This document shows positions 9,028 through 17,550 of a stretch of DNA of 64,000 bases, in pieces. The DNA lies in the NCBI GenBank assembly GCA_938035945.1, contig CALHOU010000018.1, forward strand, positions 20,256 through 84,255, written 5' to 3'. The DNA comes from an uncultured Granulosicoccaceae bacterium. Lineage in GTDB: Bacteria; Pseudomonadota; Gammaproteobacteria; Granulosicoccales; Granulosicoccaceae. The translations under genes and the position numbers were made by a program. Below the pieces are notes generated by a model. That model did no database searches and was not told the DNA's origin. It worked only from the letters and a program-made list of their open reading frames with translations. Numbering within the stretch: position 1 is the stretch's first letter; each line of letters opens with the position of its first letter.

Positions 9028-10047
9028 CTAATCATTTAACCACTGAGCTATGTCATGCGCATAGTACGTCAGTACTCCGTCACAACCAGCTCGCCGAAAC
9101 GCCATCATGGTTTCCATCACAACCTTTTTCTCCTCAAGCCAACCAGCCTGTGATGCCGCTTTAAGCATCGCGTATTCACCACTCACATGGTAAGCATAGG
9201 TCGGCACCGCAAATTGTTGCTTTGCGCGACGCACAATATCCAAGTACGGCAAACCGGGCTTAACCATGATCATGTCTGCCCCCTCTTGCAAATCCGCCGC
9301 AATTTCATGCATGGCTTCGTCACTGTTTGCAGGGTCAAGTTGATAAGTAAATTTATCTGCACCAGCCAATGTATCCGTTGCGCCCACGGCGTCGCGAAAG
9401 GGACCATAAAACGCTGACGCATATTTGGCTGAGTAACTCAATATGCGTGTATGAATGTGCCCTTCACTCTCAAGTGCGACGCGAATCCGGCCAACGCGCC
9501 CGTCCATCATGTCAGACGGACCGACGACATCTGCACCGGCTTTGGCATGTGATAACGCTTGCTTAACTAACACCTCGACCGTTTCATCATTAACAATGTA
9601 GCCCCCCTCATCCATCAATCCATCATGACCATGTGGAGAATAGGGATCGAGCGCAACGTCGGTCATCACACCCAATTCTGGAACGGCCTGTTTAACTGCA
9701 TTGATCGCCCGCTGGGCCAGCCCGTTCGGATCATATGCGCCAGCGCAGTCATCCGTTTTGGCTGCATCATCGGTTACCGGGAACAAAACGATCATCGGCA
9801 CGCCCAGTTCAAACACTTTTTTTGCCTTACTAACCAACGACTTGACCGTAACCCGATGCACACCTGGCATGGAAGGAACGGGCACATCAGGGCCCTCTCC
9901 TTCGATAACAAAATAGGGTTGAATTAGCAACTTGCTGCTGATTTCACACTCACGCATGAGATCGCGCGAAAACACGTCTCGCCGCATTCGACGTGGTCGA
10001 CTAGCCGGAAACGGGCCACGGATACCAAATTGGGTGTTGTTTGTCAC
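9028..10047 (-). CDS. hemB: Delta-aminolevulinic acid dehydratase (porphobilinogen synthase)
   Basis: Condenses two 5-aminolevulinate molecules to porphobilinogen. The Schiff-base lysines are visible in SYSAKYASAFYGPFR and MIMVKPGLPYLD. The metal loop reads DVALDPYSPHGHDG: aspartates replace the three zinc cysteines of the human-type enzyme, so this is the Asp-rich, magnesium-dependent class. Start choice: a GTG at 10047 preceded by GGGGG gives the usual ~339 residues; an ATG at 10065 and a GTG at 10077 are in frame but lack a ribosome site. It is divergent from the repeat protein at 10081 with only ~33 bp between starts. Product is certain; start is uncertain. Confidence 0.96.
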   Translation of the reverse strand: MTNNTQFGIRGPFPASRPRRMRRDVFSRDLMRECEISSKLLIQPYFVIEGEGPDVPVPSMPGVHRVTVKSLVSKAKKVFELGVPMIVLFPVTDDAAKTDDCAGAYDPNGLAQRAINAVKQAVPELGVMTDVALDPYSPHGHDGLMDEGGYIVNDETVEVLVKQALSHAKAGADVVGPSDMMDGRVGRIRVALESEGHIHTRILSYSAKYASAFYGPFRDAVGATDTLAGADKFTYQLDPANSDEAMHEIAADLQEGADMIMVKPGLPYLDIVRRAKQQFAVPTYAYHVSGEYAMLKAASQAGWLEEKKVVMETMMAFRRAGCDGVLTYYAHDIAQWLND

Positions 10048-10080
10048 AGTAAAGCCCCCGATCATTGTTAAAATCACATT

Positions 10081-11019
10081 ATGTATTACATCTCCCTATT
10101 TGTGTTTCTGACAGTTGGGACCATTTCCGGATGGTTCATCATCAACAAGCTTGTGTCCGAAACTGAGCACATACCAGCGAGCTTCGATATTCAGCAGCGC
10201 GCACAGGCAGATTCCAACAAGACCGAAGAAATTGTCGTAGAAGAGTTTGAACAGCCTGTAGACACGGTGGAATCGGTAGAGTCTCAGGTTGTAACAGATG
10301 TAGCACTAAACCCACAAACACTCGAAACCTTAACTGAGAGTGAGGCGGTAGAGCCTGAAATAGAATTGCTCGCTGAAGTGATTGCACAGGAAGACGAAGA
10401 ACTAGAAGAACTAGAAGAACTAGAAGAACTAGAAGAACTAGAAGAACTAGAAGAACTAGAAGAATTAGAAGAATTAGAAGAAAACAAAAAATTGAGCGAG
10501 GAAGCTGGTAATAGCATCGCCAACCAAGAAGAAGAAGATGAATCGGCTCGAGCCGACAGTGCTGGTGTCGATGAGGAAGAATCCGATGACGACGCTACCG
10601 GCCCAAATGCTGTCATACCAAAGCTCAAATCACCTAAACCTAAAAAAGTGATTCCAAGCATAAGTTTACGGGATCAAAAAGAAACTAAAGATAAACAATC
10701 AGTCAGAGCAATGGATTTAGCTTATGCCGTGCCCGATGAATCGGTTTGCGTGATAAGAGGTGAAGGTTACCCAAGAGTTGGTGTGTTCTATCGCGCAACT
10801 TCTGCGTCCATTAAAGGCGCAAGCTTAACTAACATGGATAAGCTGATTAGCTTGTATGACAAATGCGGAGGTGGAAAACTAATCTTACTTAATATTCCGC
10901 TGAACGATGAGGCGGAATCAAACGAGCGCTTAAATCAACGTCGTCAAGATGAAATAAAATATTATCTTATTCAACGTCGCATCCCCAAAGAAGACATAAT
11001 TTTTCCGGACAAACTGTGA
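10081..11019 (+). CDS. Membrane-anchored acidic protein with Glu-Glu-Leu repeat and OmpA-like C-terminus
   Basis: A 312-residue protein. Residues 4-22 form one N-terminal membrane anchor. A long acidic region follows, with nine consecutive Glu-Glu-Leu triplets at about 106-132, then a Lys/Pro-rich stretch. The C-terminal ~90 residues (from VCVIRGEGYPRVGVFY) contain NERLNQRRQDEIKYYLIQRRIPKEDI, which follows the N-x-x-L-x-x-R-R helix of OmpA-like domains but lacks the usual TD...G motif. The helical acidic middle could span part of the periplasm. No ribosome site is visible before the ATG. Its TGA overlaps the GTG start of aroE, so the two are coupled. I do not recognise the family; the OmpA-like relation is weak. 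Confidence 0.75.
   Translation: MYYISLFVFLTVGTISGWFIINKLVSETEHIPASFDIQQRAQADSNKTEEIVVEEFEQPVDTVESVESQVVTDVALNPQTLETLTESEAVEPEIELLAEVIAQEDEELEELEELEELEELEELEELEELEELEENKKLSEEAGNSIANQEEEDESARADSAGVDEEESDDDATGPNAVIPKLKSPKPKKVIPSISLRDQKETKDKQSVRAMDLAYAVPDESVCVIRGEGYPRVGVFYRATSASIKGASLTNMDKLISLYDKCGGGKLILLNIPLNDEAESNERLNQRRQDEIKYYLIQRRIPKEDIIFPDKL
10396..10476 (+). repeat. 9-bp tandem repeat, nine units
   Basis: Seven perfect copies of GAAGAACTA followed by two GAAGAATTA copies lie inside the membrane-anchored protein gene and encode nine Glu-Glu-Leu triplets. The near-identity of the DNA, including the same codons each time, indicates recent expansion by replication slippage. Gain or loss of a unit changes length by three residues without shifting the frame. 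Confidence 0.97.
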
Positions 11020-11855
11020 TTAATCGCTACACCATAATCGGCCAACCTGTTGCGCAAAGTGTTTCGCCCGCCATTCATCACATGTTTGGCGAACTGACTC
11101 ACCGGCGATTACTCTATACCCGAACTGAAGCCACTGATGCAACGTTTTCCGACATCGTAAAGCAGTGGCAAGCCAGTGGTGGCAAAGGTTGTAACGTAAC
11201 CGCACCGTTCAAAGAATTGGCAGCCACAGTATGCGATCGGCTGAACGACAGTGCCAAGCTTGCCGAAGCAGTAAACACCATCGAAATGCATCGGGACGGG
11301 TCACTGGTCGGGCACAACACTGATGGCGTTGGCTTAATAGCCGACATTGAAAAAAATAAGCGCGTCCCGTTAGTAAATAAAAGAGTGTTGATACTCGGTG
11401 CCGGCGGCGCAACTCGCGGTGCGATTGCACCACTACTCTCAGCAAACCCGAGTTGCTTGCATATCGCCAACAGAAGCGTTGACAAGGCCGAAATACTAGC
11501 CAACAAATTCAGCTCCTATGGGCCAACGGCCTATAGCAGTTACGACGACTTAAACAACACAGCAAGTTTCGACATTATAATAAATGCAACCAGTATGGGT
11601 TTTGATAACAGTGCGCCACCATTACCAGCCACCATCTTCAACACCGGCACTTTTGCCTACGACATGATGTACAAAGCACAACAAACACCTTTTCTGGCAC
11701 TGTGCGAATCCTTTGGCGTGACTCAATACGCAGATGGTTTTGGCATGTTGGTTGAGCAAGCCGCTGATGCGTTTTTAATTTGGGAAGGTGTTCGTCCTAA
11801 AACGCGCAAAATTTACCTCGCCACCGACGAAATTATTAACAGTGCCAATGCTTAA
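11016..11855 (+). CDS. aroE: Shikimate dehydrogenase (NADP+)
   Basis: Reduces 3-dehydroshikimate to shikimate in aromatic amino-acid synthesis. The 279-residue protein shows the substrate site (VAQSVSPAIHHMF near 13-25), the catalytic region GCNVTAPFKELA with the active-site lysine, NTDGVGL and the nucleotide fold VLILGAGGATRGA with NRS further on for NADP. The start is GTG at 11016, overlapping the preceding TGA in a GTGA arrangement. The end overlaps the DUF192 gene by 8 bp. In Pseudomonas aroE directly follows hemF; here it is separated from hemF by unrelated genes. Confidence 0.97.
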   Translation: MINRYTIIGQPVAQSVSPAIHHMFGELTHRRLLYTRTEATDATFSDIVKQWQASGGKGCNVTAPFKELAATVCDRLNDSAKLAEAVNTIEMHRDGSLVGHNTDGVGLIADIEKNKRVPLVNKRVLILGAGGATRGAIAPLLSANPSCLHIANRSVDKAEILANKFSSYGPTAYSSYDDLNNTASFDIIINATSMGFDNSAPPLPATIFNTGTFAYDMMYKAQQTPFLALCESFGVTQYADGFGMLVEQAADAFLIWEGVRPKTRKIYLATDEIINSANA

Positions 11856-12279
11856 ATCTCTGCTGGTCGCTACCGCACTCTTCTGTTTTTGCTCAGTCGC
11901 TTATTCTCAAGCGCAGCCCAAGCTACGTGTGATAACGCTGGAAATGTCAGGTAAGACTCTACAAACAGAACTGGCTTATACGCCGCAGCAAAGGTTCATG
12001 GGTTTGAGTTTTAGAAAAGAGTTAGGGCAAGACGAAGCGATGCTATTTGTTTACCCAGTTGAACAACAACTTACCTTCACCATGCGCAATACCTTAATTC
12101 CACTTTCCATCGCATACATTTCGGATGATTGGGTTATCAACGAAATACACCACATGCCCGTTGGGCCAAACCAATTATTTCCATCCAGTTCACCAGCTAA
12201 ATATGCCTTAGAGGTAAATGAGGGCTGGTTTAAAGAAAATGAAGTCCTGGTGGGAACCAAAATCACTTACACAAAGTAA
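11848..12279 (+). CDS. DUF192 family exported protein
   Basis: A 143-residue protein from the ATG at 11848, which overlaps the end of aroE by 8 bp. Residues 1-21 are a signal peptide (LLVATALFCFCSVAYSQA). The mature part is a single DUF192 domain: TELAYTPQQRFMGLSFR, DEAMLFVYP, FTMRNTLIPLSIAYIS and the terminal KYALEVNEGWF. The family is a small periplasmic or secreted beta fold; no activity is established. A longer in-frame version starting inside aroE is unlikely because it would lack a signal peptide. Neighbours give no clear functional hint. Confidence 0.9.
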   Translation: MLKSLLVATALFCFCSVAYSQAQPKLRVITLEMSGKTLQTELAYTPQQRFMGLSFRKELGQDEAMLFVYPVEQQLTFTMRNTLIPLSIAYISDDWVINEIHHMPVGPNQLFPSSSPAKYALEVNEGWFKENEVLVGTKITYTK

Positions 12280-12291
12280 ACTGCGTAAAAC

Positions 12292-13335
12292 ATGCAATAT
12301 AAAAAACTAGGCTCAACCGATATTGATATCAGCCTGCTCTGTCTGGGCAGCATGACATGGGGTACGCAAAACACATTTGAAGAAGCGTGCGAACAGATCG
12401 ACTATTCACTCGATCACGGTGTGAACATCATCGACACGGCAGAATTGTATCCGGCCACACCACCTTCGGCCAAAACACAAGGCAGCACCGAAGAAATAAT
12501 CGGTCGTTGGGTTGCACAATCGGGCAAGCGCGATAATGTCATACTGGCGAGCAAAGTCGCAGGCGCGGGGTTAAAGTGGATAGACGGTGGCGCACCCATT
12601 GATGGTCGCAAGATACGCAAATCTATTGAAGGCAGCCTAAAACGCCTACAAACCGACTACATCGATCTTTACCAACTGCACTGGCCAAATCGCGGCTCAT
12701 ATCATTTTCGCCAATCCTGGAGCTTCGACCCAACGCAACAAAAACGATCAGAGTTTATCGAGCACGTCGTTGATACTTTACAAACTCTGCAGGCGCTCGT
12801 CGACGAAGGCAAAGTGCGTTACATCGGTTTGTCTAATGAGTCATGCTGGGGTACGGCACAGTTTTTATCCATCGCCGAACAGCAAAACTTACCGCGGGTT
12901 GTAACCGTGCAAAACGAATACAGCCTGATGCAACGCTTATTCGATCTAGACTTTGCTGAGCTTGCGCACAATGAACAAGTTGGCCTGCTGGCTTTTTCAC
13001 CGCTGGCGTGCGGCATGTTAACAGGCAAATATGAAGGCGATGCTGTCCCAGAAGGTTCGCGCCGCAGTATTGCGAAAGACCTAACTGGTCGCTATACAGA
13101 TAAAAGTAAGCCGGCTTTGAATCGATACATCACCCTGGCCCGCGACCACGGTCTAGAACCTGCCCACATGGCTTTAGCGTTTTGTATGGCACGCCCGTTT
13201 ATGAGTTCGGTGATTTTCGGTGCCACCAGTATGGATCAGTTAAAACTTAATTTAGGTGCAGCGGATGTAACGCTAAGTGAAGAGGTGATGGCAGGTATTG
13301 CCGAGATATACCGAGACTACCCAATCCCAATGTAA
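12292..13335 (+). CDS. tas: NADP(H)-dependent aldo-keto reductase, Tas-like
   Basis: A 347-residue aldo/keto reductase, the length of E. coli Tas, which it resembles along its full length: MQYKKLGSTDIDISLLCLGSM at the start, DTAELYP with the catalytic tyrosine, the catalytic lysine in ILASKVAG, SLKRLQTDYIDLYQLHWP, YIGLSNE and the C-terminal FGATSMDQLK. Cytosolic; the physiological substrate of Tas is not known. It begins 12 bp after the DUF192 gene and is the last gene of the rightward group before convergent purH. Confidence 0.9.
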   Translation: MQYKKLGSTDIDISLLCLGSMTWGTQNTFEEACEQIDYSLDHGVNIIDTAELYPATPPSAKTQGSTEEIIGRWVAQSGKRDNVILASKVAGAGLKWIDGGAPIDGRKIRKSIEGSLKRLQTDYIDLYQLHWPNRGSYHFRQSWSFDPTQQKRSEFIEHVVDTLQTLQALVDEGKVRYIGLSNESCWGTAQFLSIAEQQNLPRVVTVQNEYSLMQRLFDLDFAELAHNEQVGLLAFSPLACGMLTGKYEGDAVPEGSRRSIAKDLTGRYTDKSKPALNRYITLARDHGLEPAHMALAFCMARPFMSSVIFGATSMDQLKLNLGAADVTLSEEVMAGIAEIYRDYPIPM

Positions 13336-13349
13336 CGCACAAGTTGCAA

Positions 13350-13382
13350 TCCAATGGCAATTCAATGGCAAACCAGTGGCAA
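13350..13382. repeat. Three imperfect 11-bp direct repeats between convergent genes
   Basis: TCCAATGGCAA, TTCAATGGCAA and ACCAGTGGCAA follow one another directly in the 52-bp gap between the aldo-keto reductase and purH ends. They look like slippage products. No hairpin or T-run is associated, so I do not call a terminator. Confidence 0.7.
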
Positions 13383-13387
13383 ATAAA

Positions 13388-14965
13388 CTAGTGGCGAAAG
13401 TGCCTTACACCGGTAAAAACCATCGCCATACCGTGTTCATTAGCAGCGGCAATGACTTCATCGTCGTTGCGTGAACCACCGGGTTGTATGACCGCTGCAA
13501 TCCCTACTTCAGCCGCGTGATCAATTCCATCACGAAAGGGGAAAAATGCATCGGACGCCATCACCGCATTTGCCACTTCAAGCCCACCATCGGCCGCTTT
13601 AATGGCCGCGATTTTGGCTGAATAAACTCGACTCATTTGACCAGCGCCTACACCGATCGTTGCTTTGTCCTTGCAATAAACAATAGCGTTGGATTTAACA
13701 AATTTCGCCACATTCCAAGCAAACATGAGATCGTGCAATTGAGCATCAGTTGGCGCGCGCTTCGACACCACTTCTATATCTTTGCTTGTTAGCTGATGCT
13801 GATCATCGTCTTGCACCAGCAGGCCACCGGACACCGGTTTAATTTGCCAGTGATTCGCCACGGGCGGCAGAGCGATACAGTCAAGTAATCGCACATTGGG
13901 ATAGGCGGACAACACATCTTCAACACCGGCATCTATTCCTGGCGCGATGATGACTTCTACAAATTGCCGATCAGTAATCGCTTTTGCCGTGACCACATCC
14001 AGTGGACGATTAAACGCGATGATGCCACCGAACGCAGATGTTTCATCTGTTTTATAGGCGCGATCATAGGCATCGAATACACTTCCAGCGATGCACACGC
14101 CACACGGATTAGCATGCTTCACAATGACGCAGGCTGTTTCATCGAATTGACGCACACAAGCCAAAGCCGCATCAGCGTCCATGACATTATTAAACGAGAG
14201 CGCTTTGCCTTGAATTAGCTTGGCCGCAGCGAGCGAACCTTCTGCTGGATTGTGCTCATGATAGAACGCCGCTTGCTGATGCGGGTTTTCGCCATATCGA
14301 AGTTGCGTGGAAAGCGTGTATTGCCGATTGAATGTGCGCGAAAACACATTCATGTTTTCAACGTCACCAGGCGTGTTAATGCGACCCAGATAATTGGCAA
14401 TCATGCCATCGTAATGCGCTGTGTGTTCAAACGCTTTTACTGCCAAGTCAAAGCGCAACTGCGACTGCATTGCCTCGTCTTGATCTAACGACTTGATTAC
14501 GCGAGGGTAATCGGCCGGGTCGGTAACCACTGCAACGGCTGCATGGTTCTTTGCCGCCGCACGCACCATCGCCGGGCCACCAATATCTATGTTCTCAACA
14601 GCATCATCAAAGCTAACATTCTCTTTTGCAACAGTTTGTGCAAATGGATATAGATTGACGATAACGAAATCGATAGGCGCAATATTCCGTTCGAGCATAA
14701 GCTCGTCGTCGACACCACGCCTGCCTAAGATTCCACCGTGCACAGTCGGGTGCAAAGTCTTCACTCGGCCAGCCATCATCTCAGCAGCACCAGTATGTTC
14801 GGCTACATCGGTGACAGGCAAGCCTTCATTGCGAAGCAATGATGCAGTGCCGCCTGTTGAAAGCAAGGTATACCCAGCGCTGTTAAGCGCTTGGGCAATA
14901 CTTTTTATTTCGGTTTTATCTGAAACGCTGAGCAAGGCACAGCGTTGATTTGAAGTCGGTGTCAA
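13388..14965 (-). CDS. purH: Bifunctional AICAR formyltransferase / IMP cyclohydrolase
   Basis: Catalyses the last two steps of IMP synthesis. The N-terminal IMP cyclohydrolase domain starts [13 protein letters not shown] and contains [14 protein letters not shown] and [12 protein letters not shown]; the C-terminal AICAR transformylase domain contains [26 protein letters not shown] and [12 protein letters not shown]. The frame is open to 15055, but that start would lie deep in fis. The TTG at 14965 overlaps the fis TGA in a TTGA arrangement and gives 525 residues, the normal PurH length, so I choose it. It is the last gene of the dusB-fis-purH run. Confidence 0.96.
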   Translation of the reverse strand: MTPTSNQRCALLSVSDKTEIKSIAQALNSAGYTLLSTGGTASLLRNEGLPVTDVAEHTGAAEMMAGRVKTLHPTVHGGILGRRGVDDELMLERNIAPIDFVIVNLYPFAQTVAKENVSFDDAVENIDIGGPAMVRAAAKNHAAVAVVTDPADYPRVIKSLDQDEAMQSQLRFDLAVKAFEHTAHYDGMIANYLGRINTPGDVENMNVFSRTFNRQYTLSTQLRYGENPHQQAAFYHEHNPAEGSLAAAKLIQGKALSFNNVMDADAALACVRQFDETACVIVKHANPCGVCIAGSVFDAYDRAYKTDETSAFGGIIAFNRPLDVVTAKAITDRQFVEVIIAPGIDAGVEDVLSAYPNVRLLDCIALPPVANHWQIKPVSGGLLVQDDDQHQLTSKDIEVVSKRAPTDAQLHDLMFAWNVAKFVKSNAIVYCKDKATIGVGAGQMSRVYSAKIAAIKAADGGLEVANAVMASDAFFPFRDGIDHAAEVGIAAVIQPGGSRNDDEVIAAANEHGMAMVFTGVRHFRH

Positions 14966-15255
14966 CTTTGTTGTTTGCTGTCCGCCAACTTGCCGCGCAA
15001 TGTTCCGCGACTGATGCCTAGCCATTGAGCGGCTTTGCTTTGGTTGCCACGACACTCATCAAGCACATACGTGATAAGTGCGGATTCAACTTGACGCATG
15101 ACCATGCGATGTAGATCGTGAGGAACCTCACCATCAAGCATTTCAAAATAGCGTTCAAGCTCGCTATTTACACAGCGTTGTAGCGCTGTTTCTTCCCTAG
15201 TGGTAGCAGTAGTGGATTGCATCGAAGTATCTTGTGTTGAAGTTTCTGAAACCAT
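14962..15255 (-). CDS. fis: DNA-binding protein Fis
   Basis: A 97-residue nucleoid protein that bends DNA and regulates growth-phase genes and site-specific recombination. The C-terminal helix-turn-helix is clear: [34 protein letters not shown]. The N-terminus is rich in Ser/Thr/Gln and poorly conserved. It starts at ATG 15255, 7 bp after the dusB stop, reproducing the dusB-fis pair of E. coli. Its TGA overlaps the TTG start of purH. Fis is mostly limited to gamma- and betaproteobacteria, which supports the taxonomic reading. Confidence 0.95.
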   Translation of the reverse strand: MVSETSTQDTSMQSTTATTREETALQRCVNSELERYFEMLDGEVPHDLHRMVMRQVESALITYVLDECRGNQSKAAQWLGISRGTLRGKLADSKQQS

Positions 15256-15262
15256 AATTGAC

Positions 15263-16249
15263 TCAAGCAGCTGCCGCGAACGAATCCGGGCAGGTGAAAA
15301 ACTCCTCGATTATTGCGAGCTGTTCGGTACTTGTTTCCATTGTATAAGCACGTGACCGAAATTCGGCCGCGTTACGTATACCTTTGCAGTACCAAGCAAT
15401 GTGCTTGCGCGCAACTCTTACGCCCGTATATTCACCATACAATGAATACAAGCCGTTCAAGTGCATAATCAAGGTCTCGTAAATTTCTTCGTTAGTTGGC
15501 GGCAGCGGTGCACTGCGACCAGCAAGTTGTTCAGTTATAGACTTAAACAACCAAGGATTTCCTTGCGCCGCCCTGCCTATCATAACGCCATCCGCGTTAG
15601 TAAATGCAAGAACTCTTTTTGCATCTTCGGCCGATTCAATATCACCGTTTGCAATAACCGGTATGCTAACCGCTTTTTTTATTTCGGCAATTGTTTTGTA
15701 TTCTGCATCACCCTTAAAACGATCAGCACGCGTTCGACCGTGAACAGCTAAACATGCTACACCTTCTTGCTCTGCAAGTTGAGCTATTTCTACACCATTT
15801 TTGTTTTCAGGGTTTGGGCCGGTTCTTATTTTTAATGTAACCGGAACGTCAACTCTTGCGACGACAGATTTTAATATATTGCGAACCAAATCGGGGGATT
15901 CTAATAAAGCTGACCCTGCCGCTTTGTTACAAACTTTTTTTGCTGGGCAACCCATGTTGATATCAATAACTTCCGCACCAAACTTAACATTAAGTTCAGC
16001 AACGTCTGCCATTGCTTGAGGGTCTGCGCCTGCAATTTGTACGGCGTGAGGCAGTCCGTTATTGGAACGCGTTATTCGATGCCGCGTTTTATTTGTTGCA
16101 AATAATAACGCATCGCTTGAGATCATTTCTGATGCTGCATAAGCGGCGCCTTCGCGCGCGCAAAGATCACGAAAAGGTGCATCCGTGATTCCCGCCATGG
16201 GTGCAAGAAACACGTTATTTAGCAGCTTATGTGAGCCAATTTGCAGCAT
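15263..16249 (-). CDS. dusB: tRNA-dihydrouridine synthase B
   Basis: An FMN-dependent reductase that makes dihydrouridine in tRNA. Numbering from ATG 16249 gives 328 residues. Signatures: NVFLAPMAGITDAPFRDLC, INMGCPAKKVCNKAAGSAL with the catalytic cysteine, VTLKIRTG, VHGRTRADRFKG, IANGDIESAEDA and GVMIGRAAQGNPWLF. The frame stays open 87 bp upstream, but that adds a hydrophobic stretch foreign to the family, so the internal ATG is preferred. First gene of dusB-fis; it follows the DUF3426 gene by ~100 bp on the same strand. Confidence 0.96.
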   Translation of the reverse strand: MLQIGSHKLLNNVFLAPMAGITDAPFRDLCAREGAAYAASEMISSDALLFATNKTRHRITRSNNGLPHAVQIAGADPQAMADVAELNVKFGAEVIDINMGCPAKKVCNKAAGSALLESPDLVRNILKSVVARVDVPVTLKIRTGPNPENKNGVEIAQLAEQEGVACLAVHGRTRADRFKGDAEYKTIAEIKKAVSIPVIANGDIESAEDAKRVLAFTNADGVMIGRAAQGNPWLFKSITEQLAGRSAPLPPTNEEIYETLIMHLNGLYSLYGEYTGVRVARKHIAWYCKGIRNAAEFRSRAYTMETSTEQLAIIEEFFTCPDSFAAAA

Positions 16250-16353
16250 TGATTGTTCTGTGTGCGATCTGGGAAAACATCCTAATACAGAATGCAAAAG
16301 AAAAAAACCTGATGCACTAACAAAAAAAAATTGCAAATACTTTGTGTACGAAT

Positions 16354-17547
16354 TTACGATTTAAATTCGCGAAAATAAAATTCAAAAGACTGCGCATCGC
16401 GACCAGGATCGTCCACTTCGAGCTTGACATCTAGCTGCTGATTTGCCTTGATGATGGAGGTTTCATCCCAAGTAGGCATATATTCGGGAGGATTAAAATT
16501 TTGTTTGTCCACTGTGCGACCAACTCTGTTCGTTAATACCATTTGCAACACAGGTAATTGTTGGGCGAAGTCTGCATCATTGCGAAAAGAGACACTAATG
16601 ACCAAAGCGTTAGGCTTACTTGGATGGGAATAAACGTTCTTCTTGACCATCTTTAATGAGTTCAGATCCACACGCGCTGGTAGCGTGCAACGCATTATCT
16701 TGCAAGCAGCTTCCAGAACGGGACGCACGGTCGGATTGTTGTAGAGCTGAGGTCGGGTGCGGTAGCCGTATAGCGCGCCTAGCAGCACCGCTAACAACAT
16801 CAACATACCAATCCTGAACAACCATGGATTTGTTGGCGACGGCGCCTCAAGCTCGGGCTGTTGATCGTCATCATCAATGCTCAGCTTGGCAGGCGGTGCG
16901 GTAGGCCCATCGGCGGTAGTTGCTACCGCAGGTACTGCCACGCTTGGCGTCGTAGCCGTTGCTTGCTCGGCATCGCGATAGTTAAAAATCAACGGTTCAC
17001 GAGGTTGTTCATCAGCAACGAAATCAATCTCGGCGTACTCCGCATTCGACTTAGATTCGCTTGCTAAGGGCTTGGTACGTAAGGTAGTTGCATCCGCATC
17101 GATCGTCACATCATGAACAAACAATGTATCGCTAAAGGTTTCATCATTACCCATTTCCACAGCGTCGAAATCAAAGTCAGGGGTATCACGGGTTTGATCA
17201 AAATAAGCGATCTCTGGCAGATCAGCCTCTTCAGAAAACAAATCAAAGTCGGAGTAGGTTACGTCTAACGCTGCGGGGTCATCGGCCAAGCTGGCAAGGC
17301 CTGCATTGGTGTTGGGTGTTGACGCATTATTGAAGGCTTTGCTTGCCGCTAAACTGTTTTCTTGATCTATTTGTTCGGCCGAACGAAGCTCTTCGAGCGC
17401 ATCGAATATACTGAGGCATTCTCCACATCGTACCCGGGTATCACTAGAGGACAAGAGTTCTCTAGAGACTTCGAACACCGTTTGGCAATTCGAACATCGG
17501 GTTTGTGGGTTCTTTGCAGCGTCCAATTTTGAGCTGGGGTAAGCCAT
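16354..17547 (-). CDS. Zinc-ribbon and DUF3426 membrane protein
   Basis: A 397-residue protein. The N-terminus is an MJ0042-type zinc ribbon (RCSNCQTVFEV, RVRCGECLSIFD; four cysteines as two CxxC pairs). A long acidic, low-complexity region follows, then one transmembrane helix near 245-265 (IGMLMLLAVLLGALYGY) and a C-terminal DUF3426 domain (FRNDADFAQQLPVLQMVLTNRVGR, NPPEYMPTW). This architecture is typical of the gene between prmA and dusB in gammaproteobacteria. Function is unknown. It starts 3 bp after the prmA stop, so the two are co-transcribed. Confidence 0.9.
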   Translation of the reverse strand: MAYPSSKLDAAKNPQTRCSNCQTVFEVSRELLSSSDTRVRCGECLSIFDALEELRSAEQIDQENSLAASKAFNNASTPNTNAGLASLADDPAALDVTYSDFDLFSEEADLPEIAYFDQTRDTPDFDFDAVEMGNDETFSDTLFVHDVTIDADATTLRTKPLASESKSNAEYAEIDFVADEQPREPLIFNYRDAEQATATTPSVAVPAVATTADGPTAPPAKLSIDDDDQQPELEAPSPTNPWLFRIGMLMLLAVLLGALYGYRTRPQLYNNPTVRPVLEAACKIMRCTLPARVDLNSLKMVKKNVYSHPSKPNALVISVSFRNDADFAQQLPVLQMVLTNRVGRTVDKQNFNPPEYMPTWDETSIIKANQQLDVKLEVDDPGRDAQSFEFYFREFKS

Positions 17548-17550
17548 TCG

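Noticed and set aside
10396..10476. Short regular repeats as a CRISPR array
   Set aside because: Units are contiguous 9-mers without spacers and are in frame inside a gene.
10284..10661. Minus-strand frame rich in serine across the 9-bp repeat
   Set aside because: Shadow of the Glu-Glu-Leu repeat; the plus frame has a membrane anchor and couples to aroE.
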